DNA of 61,779 bases from an uncultured Bacteriovoracaceae bacterium (lineage in GTDB: Bacteria; Bdellovibrionota; Bacteriovoracia; Bacteriovoracales; Bacteriovoracaceae), in assembly GCA_938034385.1 (NCBI GenBank), contig CALHLC010000005.1, forward strand, positions 1 through 61,779, in the 5' to 3' direction. The notes under the pieces are model-generated. The model saw only the letters and a program-made list of their open reading frames with translations, had not been told where the DNA came from and searched no databases. The position numbers were made by a program, and so were the translations under genes. Below, piece after piece: positions 27,067 through 34,707 of this stretch (the stretch's first letter is position 1; every line of letters starts with the position of its first letter).

Positions 27067-27980
27067 TGAAGAGACTTCTTATTTTATTTTTATTTTCTTG
27101 TACGAGTAATTCTTTTCAAGTTATCCGTGGAAAAACAATGGGAACGACTTACGTCATAAAGGTAGAAAATCAACAAAAGAGTACTGTCTTAGCAAAAGAG
27201 ATAGAAGATATTTTTTTTAAAATTAACCAGCAGATGTCTACTTATCTTGTTAACTCTGAAATCTCTAGGTTTAATAAACATCAATCAACTGATCCTTTTA
27301 AGGTATCGAGTGATTTCTTATTTGTACTAAAGCAATCTAAAGAGATTCATAAAATAACGTTGGGGGCCTTTGATCCAAGTGTTATGCCTTTAGTTAATTT
27401 ATGGGGATTTGGTCCCCAAAGATCACAAAAAACTCCTAGTGAAGATGAGATAAAAAAGACTTTAAACTATATAGGCCTAGATAAACTAAGATTAGGGAGA
27501 GGAAAAATTCAAAAAAGTCATCCCTTCTTAGAATTAGATTTATCGGCAATTGCTAAGGGCTATGCCATTGATAAGGTAGTAGGATACTTAGACTCTCATT
27601 CGAAAAATTTTTTAATAGAACTTGGTGGGGAAGTTTTTGCTAGAGGAATGAAGGATGAGAAGAACTCTAAGTATTGGCAGATAGGTATTGAAAAGCCTTT
27701 GAAAAATAAAAGGCAAACAAAAGAAGTCCTAAGATTAAAAGATGAATGTGTGGCGACAAGTGGTGATTATAGAAACTTCAAGAAGGGTATTGTGAAAAAA
27801 TATTCTCACTTAATCGACTTAAAAACTGGAAAACCCAAAGATAATGACTATGTTTCAGTCTCTGTAGTGGCTCCTACCTGTTTATATGCTGATGCCCTGG
27901 CGACTGCCATGCTTGTGAGCGGAAGAGATTATGAAATAGAGAAAACTAAGAGCAAGGTACTAAAAAGATCTGATTTATAA
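27066..27980 (+). CDS. apbE: FAD:protein FMN transferase
   Basis: A 304-residue ApbE lipoprotein with a short lipobox signal (LLILFLFSCTS). Family motifs in order: RGKTMGTTYVIKV, GAFDPSVMPLVNLWGFG, LDLSAIAKGYAIDKV, SGDYRNF, SHLIDLKTGKP and ADALATAMLVSG (the metal/flavin site). ApbE transfers FMN from FAD to a threonine in the SGAT motifs of NqrB and NqrC, both encoded in this window. It is therefore a maturation factor for the local Na+-NQR, though separated from it by four genes. Confidence 0.94.
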   Translation: MKRLLILFLFSCTSNSFQVIRGKTMGTTYVIKVENQQKSTVLAKEIEDIFFKINQQMSTYLVNSEISRFNKHQSTDPFKVSSDFLFVLKQSKEIHKITLGAFDPSVMPLVNLWGFGPQRSQKTPSEDEIKKTLNYIGLDKLRLGRGKIQKSHPFLELDLSAIAKGYAIDKVVGYLDSHSKNFLIELGGEVFARGMKDEKNSKYWQIGIEKPLKNKRQTKEVLRLKDECVATSGDYRNFKKGIVKKYSHLIDLKTGKPKDNDYVSVSVVAPTCLYADALATAMLVSGRDYEIEKTKSKVLKRSDL

Positions 27981-28147
27981 CCTGAGTGGTTCAGCTCGGT
28001 CTTATTTGAATAAATATAAGTTGTTTCTTAGAGAGAAGAAAGTTTGTCATAAGGCCATTACCTACTAGCTAAACTGCTAGATCTTGATTACATTTAGGTA
28101 TTGTAAAATATTGGTTAAGTTTTAATATATCAAAAAAGGAGAAATCA

Positions 28148-29266
28148 ATGATAAAGAAAACTTTTGCTATTCTCGTAGGATTAGTAATGTTAGTAGCTTG
28201 TGGAAGTAATGAAACAGAAACTGTAGCAACAGCTCCAGCACCTTCTGTGAATACATCTTCAACTATGAACACATCTACAACTATGAACACTGACGCTGGA
28301 TCTTACTCTACGCCTTCAGTTTCTAATACTTCTGGGTCATCAATGACTAGTGGTTATTCTTCAAACGGATCTAATAATCCTATCTTAGGAAATGCTAGAC
28401 CTGGTGAGTGTTATGCTCAAATTGTTAGACCACCAAAGTATAAAACTGCAAGTGAGAAAGTTTTAGCAACTGCTGAGAGTTTTAAAATTAAAACTATTCC
28501 AGCAACTTATAGAACTGCTACAAAAACTATCGTTACTAAAGAAGCTGGAACGAAGTTAAAAGTTATTCCTGCTACTTATAAGACAGTAACTGAAACAATT
28601 GTTGTTAAGCCTGCAGGGGAAAAGTTAGTAGCTGTTCCTGCAACTTATAAAACTGTAACTAAGAAAATTGAAATTTCTCCAGCGACTCAAGTTTGGAAGA
28701 AAGGAACTAACGGAGATTCGGGAGCTAGAGCTGCTGGTCAAGGTGGATACGGATCTAGTTCAAAAACTGGAAACGTTCAAAATGATATTCTTTGTTTAGT
28801 AACTGTTCCTGCTAAGTACAAGACTGTTAGTGAGAAAATTGTAGTTTCTCCAGCAACAACTAAGTCTATTCCGATTCCAGCTGTTACAAAAACAGTTAAG
28901 AGAAGAGTAATTGATCAACCTGCTAGAACGACTTCTATTCCAGTTCCAGCGATTACAAAAACTATTACAATGAAAGAATTAGCTACTCCTGCAAGAGAAG
29001 TTAAAACTCCAATTCCAGCAACTTATAAAACTATTACTAAAAAAGTTATGGTTGATGCTGGTCAAACAACTTGGGGAAGAATTCTTTGTAAAACTAATTC
29101 TGATGTAAGTGTAATTAAGTCTGTTCAATCTAAAGTTGGAGTTTCTGCTGATGGTAACCTTGGGCCTAACACTTATAGAGCTGTTAGAAGATACCAAGAA
29201 AGAAATGGTCTTGCTGTTGGTGGGATCACTTATGAGACACTTGGTCACATGGGAATCAATATGTAA
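28148..29266 (+). CDS. Repeat lipoprotein with peptidoglycan-binding domain
   Basis: A 372-residue lipoprotein (IKKTFAILVGLVMLVACGS). After a Ser/Thr/Asn-rich low-complexity linker come about eight imperfect repeats of ~24 residues built on P-A-T-Y-K-T-[VIA]-T-K-[KT]-[IV]. The end is a PG_binding_1-type domain (IKSVQSKVGVSADGNLGPNTYRAVRRYQERNGLAVGG). It probably tethers the outer membrane to peptidoglycan. It has its own 167-base upstream gap, a strong AAGGAG ribosome site, and is followed by an intrinsic terminator, so it is likely a single-gene transcript. TTGTAA-16-TAATAT upstream may be its promoter (weak). Confidence 0.85.
   Translation: MIKKTFAILVGLVMLVACGSNETETVATAPAPSVNTSSTMNTSTTMNTDAGSYSTPSVSNTSGSSMTSGYSSNGSNNPILGNARPGECYAQIVRPPKYKTASEKVLATAESFKIKTIPATYRTATKTIVTKEAGTKLKVIPATYKTVTETIVVKPAGEKLVAVPATYKTVTKKIEISPATQVWKKGTNGDSGARAAGQGGYGSSSKTGNVQNDILCLVTVPAKYKTVSEKIVVSPATTKSIPIPAVTKTVKRRVIDQPARTTSIPVPAITKTITMKELATPAREVKTPIPATYKTITKKVMVDAGQTTWGRILCKTNSDVSVIKSVQSKVGVSADGNLGPNTYRAVRRYQERNGLAVGGITYETLGHMGINM
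28427..29062 (+). repeat. Tandem coding repeats (PATYKT units)
   Basis: About eight imperfect ~72-base units encoding variants of PATYKTVTKKI plus a spacer, within the peptidoglycan-binding lipoprotein. Unit boundaries are blurred by a Gly-rich insertion between the fourth and fifth units. Such repeats can change in number between strains. Confidence 0.7.
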
Positions 29267-29303
29267 TTTAATTTTAAGCTAGTTTTAGTTTAAATATAGA
29301 AGA

Positions 29304-29330
29304 GGGACTCGCAAGAGTCCCTTTTTTTTT
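29304..29330 (+). terminator. Intrinsic terminator with GCAA loop
   Basis: GGGACTC-GCAA-GAGTCCC (29304-29321) followed by nine T residues: a 7-bp GC-rich stem closed by a GNRA-type tetraloop. It ends the repeat-lipoprotein transcript and sits just before nqrM. Confidence 0.92.
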
Positions 29331-29345
29331 GTATATTCACTTCAT

Positions 29346-29531
29346 ATGTTTCAAACAATGATAATCAGTTTTGCTTTTTTTGGATTTATATTTTTTATAA
29401 TGAGTTTAGGGTATTTATTAAACAATAAGTGCATTACTGGTAGTTGTGGAGGTCTTAACCTTCTCTTTGGTAAAGGTAGCTGTGAAGTATGCACGAAAAA
29501 AAAAGATTGTTCAGATAAGATTGAAAAATGA
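29346..29531 (+). CDS. nqrM: Na+-NQR maturation factor NqrM
   Basis: A 61-residue protein of the NqrM (DUF539) family: an N-terminal membrane helix (residues 5-25), then NNKCITGSCGGLN and a cysteine-rich tail (C46, C49, C55). The GSCGGL motif is the family's hallmark. NqrM is needed to install the iron centre of NqrD/NqrE. It lies 5.7 kb downstream of nqrF instead of beside it. No Shine-Dalgarno site is present; TATATT ends eight bases before the ATG. Its stop overlaps the next ATG (ATGA), so the two are translationally coupled. Confidence 0.9.
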   Translation: MFQTMIISFAFFGFIFFIMSLGYLLNNKCITGSCGGLNLLFGKGSCEVCTKKKDCSDKIEK

Positions 29532-30709
29532 AATATCTAATTCTCATAATGATTATGATCTCTAGTTGTCATAAGAAAGTTGAACCAATTGATGGGTTAT
29601 GGAAAGTCATTATGGACGTTCAGAATAATTGTTTGCCTTTTTTTATGGAAATTAAGGGGCAACAGGTAAGACTGATAAATTCTGATGAGACTTTTGACTT
29701 GGAATTGAAAAATGTTGGTCATGGGATTTACCAAGTACCTCTGAGTTTTGATGAAAATTATCTAGAGTTTAAATATAATGGAAGCTCGATTGATGGAAAC
29801 TTTTACAAGAAGAAAACAGATATTACTAGTGAGATGAAAATTTCAGGTAAGCGAGCAGTTGATAGTTTAAGAGCGATGGAACCGGGAGATGAGACTGCTC
29901 TTGCAGGAAGGTGGAAGGTTGATTTTTATAATGATAAAAATGAAGTGGAAAAAACTACTTTAGCGATTTTTTCTTCAACTCCACAGAAGGTTCTCAAGGG
30001 AAGTATTTTAACAAAAACTGGAGATTATAGATTCTTGGAAGGAACTGGATTGTCTGGAAAGTATCAACTCTTTGGTTTTGATGGTCAGATGAATTTTGTC
30101 CTTGATCTGAAAGTGAAAGGAGATAAGTTTGAAGGAAATATTTTTAGTGGCAATACTTGGAAAAGAAAAATAATAGGACAAAGAGATGAAACGTTTTCTC
30201 TTGAAGATCCTAACTCGTTAACCAAGAGTAAGGATCAACCAGTTGGATTCAAAGCAAAGAACTTAGATGGAACTGATTTTATTTTTAATAAAACCTCCTA
30301 TCAAAATCAGCCAGTAATTTTACAGATATTAGGATCTTGGTGTCCAAATTGCTTGGATGAATCAAAGTTTCTGAGAGATTGGAGCAAAACAAATACTCAT
30401 ATTCCTATTGTTGGAATTGCTTTTGAAAGAACTGATAACTTTAAAAAATCTGTTTATCAAGTTAAAAGGTTACAAAAGAATCTTAATCTTGATTATAAAA
30501 TTGTTATAGGAAGCATAGATAAAGATAAAGTAAAAGTTTTAGATGTTTTAAAATTCTTAGAAAACCATATGTCATATCCAACAACTATATTTTTAAGAAA
30601 AGATAAATCCATTCATAGTATCCATACAGGGTTCTCAGGACCGGCGACAGGAGATGCTTATAAGAAATTTATCTCAATGTTCAAGAAAACAGTGTCAGAA
30701 ATACAATAA
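29528..30709 (+). CDS. TlpA-like thiol-disulphide oxidoreductase lipoprotein
   Basis: A 393-residue lipoprotein (LILIMIMISSC). Residues ~20-110 and ~120-225 look like two related beta domains, each opening with a GLW/GRWKV block. The last ~150 residues form a TlpA/AhpC-type thioredoxin domain with WCPNC near residue 270 and a cis-proline region in MSYPTTIFL. It starts within the nqrM stop (ATGA). The context suggests a redox helper for the cysteine-rich NqrM or the NqrD/E iron site; this is inference. ResA/TlpA-like cytochrome c maturation is an alternative. Confidence 0.85.
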   Translation: MKYLILIMIMISSCHKKVEPIDGLWKVIMDVQNNCLPFFMEIKGQQVRLINSDETFDLELKNVGHGIYQVPLSFDENYLEFKYNGSSIDGNFYKKKTDITSEMKISGKRAVDSLRAMEPGDETALAGRWKVDFYNDKNEVEKTTLAIFSSTPQKVLKGSILTKTGDYRFLEGTGLSGKYQLFGFDGQMNFVLDLKVKGDKFEGNIFSGNTWKRKIIGQRDETFSLEDPNSLTKSKDQPVGFKAKNLDGTDFIFNKTSYQNQPVILQILGSWCPNCLDESKFLRDWSKTNTHIPIVGIAFERTDNFKKSVYQVKRLQKNLNLDYKIVIGSIDKDKVKVLDVLKFLENHMSYPTTIFLRKDKSIHSIHTGFSGPATGDAYKKFISMFKKTVSEIQ

Positions 30710-30715
30710 ACTCTA

Positions 30716-31681
30716 TTAAGATCGAACTTGCTTAAAGAGAATAAATATCAATAAGAAGAATATTCCAATGAAGAAATAATAAGTGATAGGATAGGAGTCT
30801 TTTTCTTCAATACTATCTATTTCTCTTTTATCTTCTTTTTCGATATCAGAAGCGATCGTTCTTTGTTTAACTTCTTTATTATTTGAAGGGGGTGTTGTTT
30901 CTTCTACCTTCGCTACAACTCCTGTTTGCTCATTATCATTAGAGGTCGTATTTCTAGCATACTTTCTAAGGTCAAAGACCTTTTGACCTATATCTTTATA
31001 GGCCTTTAAAAAACTTTCATCCTTTGAAACATCTTTAATGTTCTGATAACTTTCTTTAAGTTTTTTTGCACTATATAAGACAGATTCTCTCCATTGACCT
31101 TTTTTATTATAATATGCTGAAGATAATCGTGGTTTGTAAGCTTTAATATGAGAGTTATCTAATCTAGGATCTAGAGGCAGATTGCCTGAGCCTTCTAATA
31201 ATACTCCTATGTTCCTTGCAATAGTATAAGAAGTTGAAGGGTCATCAAAAGTATTATCTAAGGAGTCAGCAAGAGTTGTTAGTGAATCCGGTGTCGCAGC
31301 ATTTTGAAGACCGTAGTAATAAGATAAAGCAAGTGATCCAGTAGGATCTTTATTGGCCTGCTCTCCAATAGATTTAAAAATATTAGAGTCAGATTCCGTC
31401 ATTTTCCCATCTTGAGTTACTTCTACAAAGTGACCATATTCTCCAACTGCATTAGCAATAATATCTGGAACAAGGTCTTGTCTGAAATCAAAGTCCGTTG
31501 GATCTATCTTCTTATTAATAATATCAGAAAGGGTTGATTTAATTTCAGCCTTATCAGAGTTAGATTGAATGATAGCATTCCAATCAGAACCATGAATATT
31601 CATAAGTTGATTCAAGACTGACTTTGTATCTACGGCGAATGTATAACTTGATAAAAGAATAGAGAGAATAATCAGTTTCAT
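30716..31681 (-). CDS. Exported protein with C-terminal membrane anchor, unknown
   Basis: A 321-residue protein with an N-terminal signal peptide (MKLIILSILLSSYTFA), a mostly helical exported body, a Thr/Lys/Glu-rich linker (about residues 245-290) and one C-terminal membrane helix (YYFFIGIFFLLIFILF) followed by KQVRS. This is a type I membrane topology. I recognise no family. Its ATG follows directly on the stop of the metzincin gene (TAAATG), so the two form an operon. Confidence 0.75.
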   Translation of the reverse strand: MKLIILSILLSSYTFAVDTKSVLNQLMNIHGSDWNAIIQSNSDKAEIKSTLSDIINKKIDPTDFDFRQDLVPDIIANAVGEYGHFVEVTQDGKMTESDSNIFKSIGEQANKDPTGSLALSYYYGLQNAATPDSLTTLADSLDNTFDDPSTSYTIARNIGVLLEGSGNLPLDPRLDNSHIKAYKPRLSSAYYNKKGQWRESVLYSAKKLKESYQNIKDVSKDESFLKAYKDIGQKVFDLRKYARNTTSNDNEQTGVVAKVEETTPPSNNKEVKQRTIASDIEKEDKREIDSIEEKDSYPITYYFFIGIFFLLIFILFKQVRS

Positions 31682-32566
31682 TTAGAAATCCTTTTTTGCA
31701 AAATCATACCAGCAATCAAAAACCCAACTACTGGCGTAGTCATAACCAGCTGTGAAAAATCCTCCATCTGTTTTGTCACCAAAGAATGGATACATTGTAT
31801 TATCATATGAGTTCCAATTTAAATTACTTGCTTGAGTTGAAGTACTTGCTTCACTTTTATCTACATAGAAGATTGAGTCGTTTTGGCACCTTCTTGGACT
31901 TCTACCTGCTTGTATCCAATGGTTGATAGAGTGAGCTCCATAGTCATTAGACTGACTAGCAAAAGAATTAGAAGTATGAGGCAAACCAAAACTGTGAGCG
32001 AATTCATGCACGATAGGAGTAAAGTCGTCAAAAACAAAAGGGTAATTGTACTCAGCAAGAGTAATAGAATTTTTATCTTTTGGAAAAACCCATAGCCATG
32101 AAACTCCAGCACAAGACCCTACAAGATCATTAGCAAATATCATGACCATAGAATCTGTGCTACCATAACGCTCGGAAAGAGCATCCATTGTTGGACCATC
32201 ACAACTAGAGTTATGAAAAGCATTATCTTCTACTTCATAGACATTTTTTAATTTAAATTTAAGATAGTTATGAGATTGATGAGAAAATTTCTCATTCATA
32301 ACTTGAAGTGTTTTTTGTGCATCAATATTAATATTCTGGGATAGTTTTTTGTTTTTTGAGTTTAAAAACACAAGTGTAAGTGGAATAAGTTTTCCGTTTC
32401 CACAATGCCCCCCTAAAGAGATATTACCAACTGAGTGAGGAGCGTCATTACAAGTATCGCTTCCAGGAAGTTCACTGGAATCAACTGAGCTTAAATCACG
32501 CGAACCAATTAAGTTTGATTTCAAACAAGATTGGAAGATTAAAATACTAAGAATTATTATTTTCAT
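31682..32566 (-). CDS. Metzincin-type zinc protease lipoprotein
   Basis: A 294-residue lipoprotein (lipobox IFQSC, C14). It holds HEFAHSFGLPH, the extended HExxHxxGxxH zinc signature of metzincins (H187, H191, H197; E188 catalytic), and a Met-turn in DNTMYPF (M258). Several cysteine pairs suggest disulphides. It resembles M12/M43-type peptidases only in these motifs, so the subfamily is open. Surface-anchored proteases of this type are plausible prey-degrading enzymes in a predator. It is the first gene of an operon with the anchored protein at 30716. Confidence 0.85.
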   Translation of the reverse strand: MKIIILSILIFQSCLKSNLIGSRDLSSVDSSELPGSDTCNDAPHSVGNISLGGHCGNGKLIPLTLVFLNSKNKKLSQNINIDAQKTLQVMNEKFSHQSHNYLKFKLKNVYEVEDNAFHNSSCDGPTMDALSERYGSTDSMVMIFANDLVGSCAGVSWLWVFPKDKNSITLAEYNYPFVFDDFTPIVHEFAHSFGLPHTSNSFASQSNDYGAHSINHWIQAGRSPRRCQNDSIFYVDKSEASTSTQASNLNWNSYDNTMYPFFGDKTDGGFFTAGYDYASSWVFDCWYDFAKKDF

Positions 32567-32658
32567 AAGTTTAGCCTTACTAGACTGTTCGGCTTAGCTT
32601 ACGACAATATTGATTTAATTTAGAGACTCGAAAGTATTTCCCAGTTAAATTTTCAGGG

Positions 32659-32868
32659 CTATGGAAGAGGGTCGTGACCACCCTTACAGATTGGATTACA
32701 CCTGATAATTCGATAAATACTTAAGTAAGATGCTTTGATAATTCCATATTTCTCAAAGGCCTCTACTGTATATTGAGAGCACGTGGGAGCAAATCTACAA
32801 TTTGCACCAAGTAAGGGAGAGATGAGTAATTGGTAACCCTTAATACATAAAATAACGATTCTTTTCAC
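32659..32868 (-). CDS. yidD: Membrane protein insertion efficiency factor YidD
   Basis: A 69-residue YidD: KGYQLLISPLLGANCRFAPTCSQYTVEAFEKYGIIKA and RIIRCNPICKGGHDPLP are the family's full signature, including its three conserved cysteines. It assists YidC-dependent membrane protein insertion. A GTG start is used, with AAAGGA touching the codon. It is not beside rpmH, rnpA or yidC, its usual neighbours. Confidence 0.95.
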   Translation of the reverse strand: MKRIVILCIKGYQLLISPLLGANCRFAPTCSQYTVEAFEKYGIIKASYLSIYRIIRCNPICKGGHDPLP

Positions 32869-32918
32869 TCCTTTAACTTATATCTTTTTTAGGAATATTT
32901 CAGTACATTATTCTCAAT

Positions 32919-33716
32919 ATGAAAGGCATAGTACTAAAGTTACGTTCTGAAATTAAAAGATCAAAAGTTCAATATTCTATACCCTTAGGAGAATTGAATA
33001 TTGATTTAAACCCTTTGATTGGGAAAGAAATAAAATTAGAACATTCAGGAAACATTTTTTGCATAGATACAGGAAAGAGTATAACTAAGAGCTACAACAA
33101 CGGATATTCCTACGAGTCTTTTATTTCTAAGGCGTCGTGTGATTCTTGCATTGTTTCACCCGAGAAGTGCCATTACCATCTTGGTACGTGCAGAGAACCA
33201 AAATGGGGTGAAAATCATTGCATGAGACCTCATATTGTCTATCTATCATTAACTTCCGGAGTAAAAGTTGGAATTACGAGAAAAACACAAATTCCAACTC
33301 GATGGATTGATCAAGGAGCTGTTATTGCAAGGTCAATATACGAAGTTCCAAATCGACTTGCAGCAGGGTTAGTTGAGACAGAACTTAAAAATGAATTTGC
33401 TGATAAAACAAATTGGAGAAAAATGTTAGGTCAATATCCTGAACAACAAGACTTAGAAAAGATAGCTAAATCAATTGATAAAAAATATGGTCAGACGTTT
33501 GAACAATTTCAAGCAAAGTTCCTTGAAGAAAAAACTGAGGAAATAAAATTTCCTATTCAAAACTATCCAGAGAAAATAAAAAGTTTAAACTTTGATAAGC
33601 AATCTTGCATTGAAGGAACTTTGCATGGAATAAAAGGACAGTATCTCTATATAGGTGAGCATGTTTTCAATGTCCGAAGACATCAAGGTTATGAAGTTAC
33701 GCTTTCGCACTCTTAA
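32919..33716 (+). CDS. DUF2797 family protein
   Basis: A 265-residue DUF2797 protein. The N-terminal half has a cysteine set (CDSCIVSPEKCHYHLGTC, then HCMRPH) that could bind zinc. The middle has VYLSLTSGVKVGITRKTQIPTRWIDQGA, the family's core, which looks like a GIY-YIG-type strand pattern (YL......KVGITR). A role in DNA handling is sometimes guessed from that, but none is established. It overlaps the convergent DUF218 gene by 20 bases. Confidence 0.85.
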   Translation: MKGIVLKLRSEIKRSKVQYSIPLGELNIDLNPLIGKEIKLEHSGNIFCIDTGKSITKSYNNGYSYESFISKASCDSCIVSPEKCHYHLGTCREPKWGENHCMRPHIVYLSLTSGVKVGITRKTQIPTRWIDQGAVIARSIYEVPNRLAAGLVETELKNEFADKTNWRKMLGQYPEQQDLEKIAKSIDKKYGQTFEQFQAKFLEEKTEEIKFPIQNYPEKIKSLNFDKQSCIEGTLHGIKGQYLYIGEHVFNVRRHQGYEVTLSHS

Positions 33717-34329
33717 TAGGAATATAATAGTTAAAGATTTTTAAATGTTCTTTGAAAATATTATATAAATAATTAAACCCAAATTTTGAATCAATCGCTT
33801 GGTAGTGGAACTTTAAACTATTTTGAGAAAAACCGTTTATAATCATTTGTATTCTTGGAAGGTGGTAATCACTAGAGATAATTAAAATGTTTTTCAAGTT
33901 TTTATCTTTGTTCAAGTATTTGAGTGTTTCATCAACATTTTGATAAGTATTTAAAGCTTCAAAGTCTAAATCAATAATTCGTGAATAATGTTCATTAAAT
34001 CTCTCTGTTTTATCCGAATTATACTTAAGAATTCTTTGTAGGTTATTTCTATAATAGACTCCTGAAATAAGCACTTTACTTGATAAGAACTTCTTAGAGA
34101 GCTCAAGAGCTTTTGAGATTCTTCCTCTGTCTCCCGTAAAAACAACAATACAATCAGGGTCTTGATTAAAGAACTCTTGCTTTGATTGTTGAATGAGTTT
34201 TTCTGTATAAGAAAAATGAAGAAGAGGAAATGAAATAAAAAACAAAAGAGATAAAGCGATAATCTTAATTCTTTTGAACTTTCTTTTTTTATTTATTGTA
34301 TCTTCTGTCTCAAATAAGTATTTTTTCAT
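33697..34329 (-). CDS. DUF218 (SanA/ElyC/YdcF-like) membrane-anchored protein
   Basis: A 210-residue protein with one N-terminal membrane anchor (about residues 24-43) and a DUF218 domain: DCIVVFTGDRGRISKALEL, SKVLISGVY, ALNTYQNVDETLKYL and NILIISSDYHLPRIQMI. Members such as ElyC and SanA act at the envelope in E. coli, and the active chemistry is not well defined. It begins directly after the ridA stop (TAAATG), third in the maeB-ridA transcript. Confidence 0.85.
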   Translation of the reverse strand: MKKYLFETEDTINKKRKFKRIKIIALSLLFFISFPLLHFSYTEKLIQQSKQEFFNQDPDCIVVFTGDRGRISKALELSKKFLSSKVLISGVYYRNNLQRILKYNSDKTERFNEHYSRIIDLDFEALNTYQNVDETLKYLNKDKNLKNILIISSDYHLPRIQMIINGFSQNSLKFHYQAIDSKFGFNYLYNIFKEHLKIFNYYIPIKSAKA

Positions 34330-34707
34330 TTAACTGTGAGCAAGCACCTCTATCTCTACCAAAGCATCCTTTGGTAGACGTGAAACCTCAACGCAAGACC
34401 TTGCAGGAAATGGTGCCTTGAAAAAATTGGTATAAGCTTCGTTGACTTGAGAGAAGTTTTCTAAGTCTGTTAGAAAAATAGTTGTTTTAAAGATATTTTC
34501 TCTTGTTAAATTACAATCGGCTAATAAGTGATCAACATTTTTTAAAATTTGGTCTAATTCATCTTTAAATCCAGTTGTCACCATTTGAGAGGTCTCAGGG
34601 TTAATTCCAATTTGACCAGAGAAGTAAAAAACCCCATTAAGTTCAACTCCTTGAGAATAGGTTCCTACTGCTTTTGGTGCTCGGGTATCATTAATAATTT
34701 TCTTCAT
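34330..34707 (-). CDS. ridA: RidA-family enamine/imine deaminase
   Basis: Start at ATG 34707, seven bases after GGAG; the frame is open further upstream but only inside maeB. The 125-residue protein shows GTYSQGVELNGVFYFSGQIG and PARSCVEVSRLPKDALVEIEVLA, with the arginine (PARS) that binds the carboxylate of the imine substrate. RidA hydrolyses reactive 2-aminoacrylate-type intermediates. It overlaps the end of maeB by 17 bases. Confidence 0.95.
   Translation of the reverse strand: MKKIINDTRAPKAVGTYSQGVELNGVFYFSGQIGINPETSQMVTTGFKDELDQILKNVDHLLADCNLTRENIFKTTIFLTDLENFSQVNEAYTNFFKAPFPARSCVEVSRLPKDALVEIEVLAHS

Noticed and set aside
27981-28147. CTAGC-TAAACT-GCTAG hairpin and the 167-base gap as an RNA gene
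   Set aside because: The stem is only five base pairs and no tRNA, riboswitch or known small-RNA shape could be recognised in the gap.
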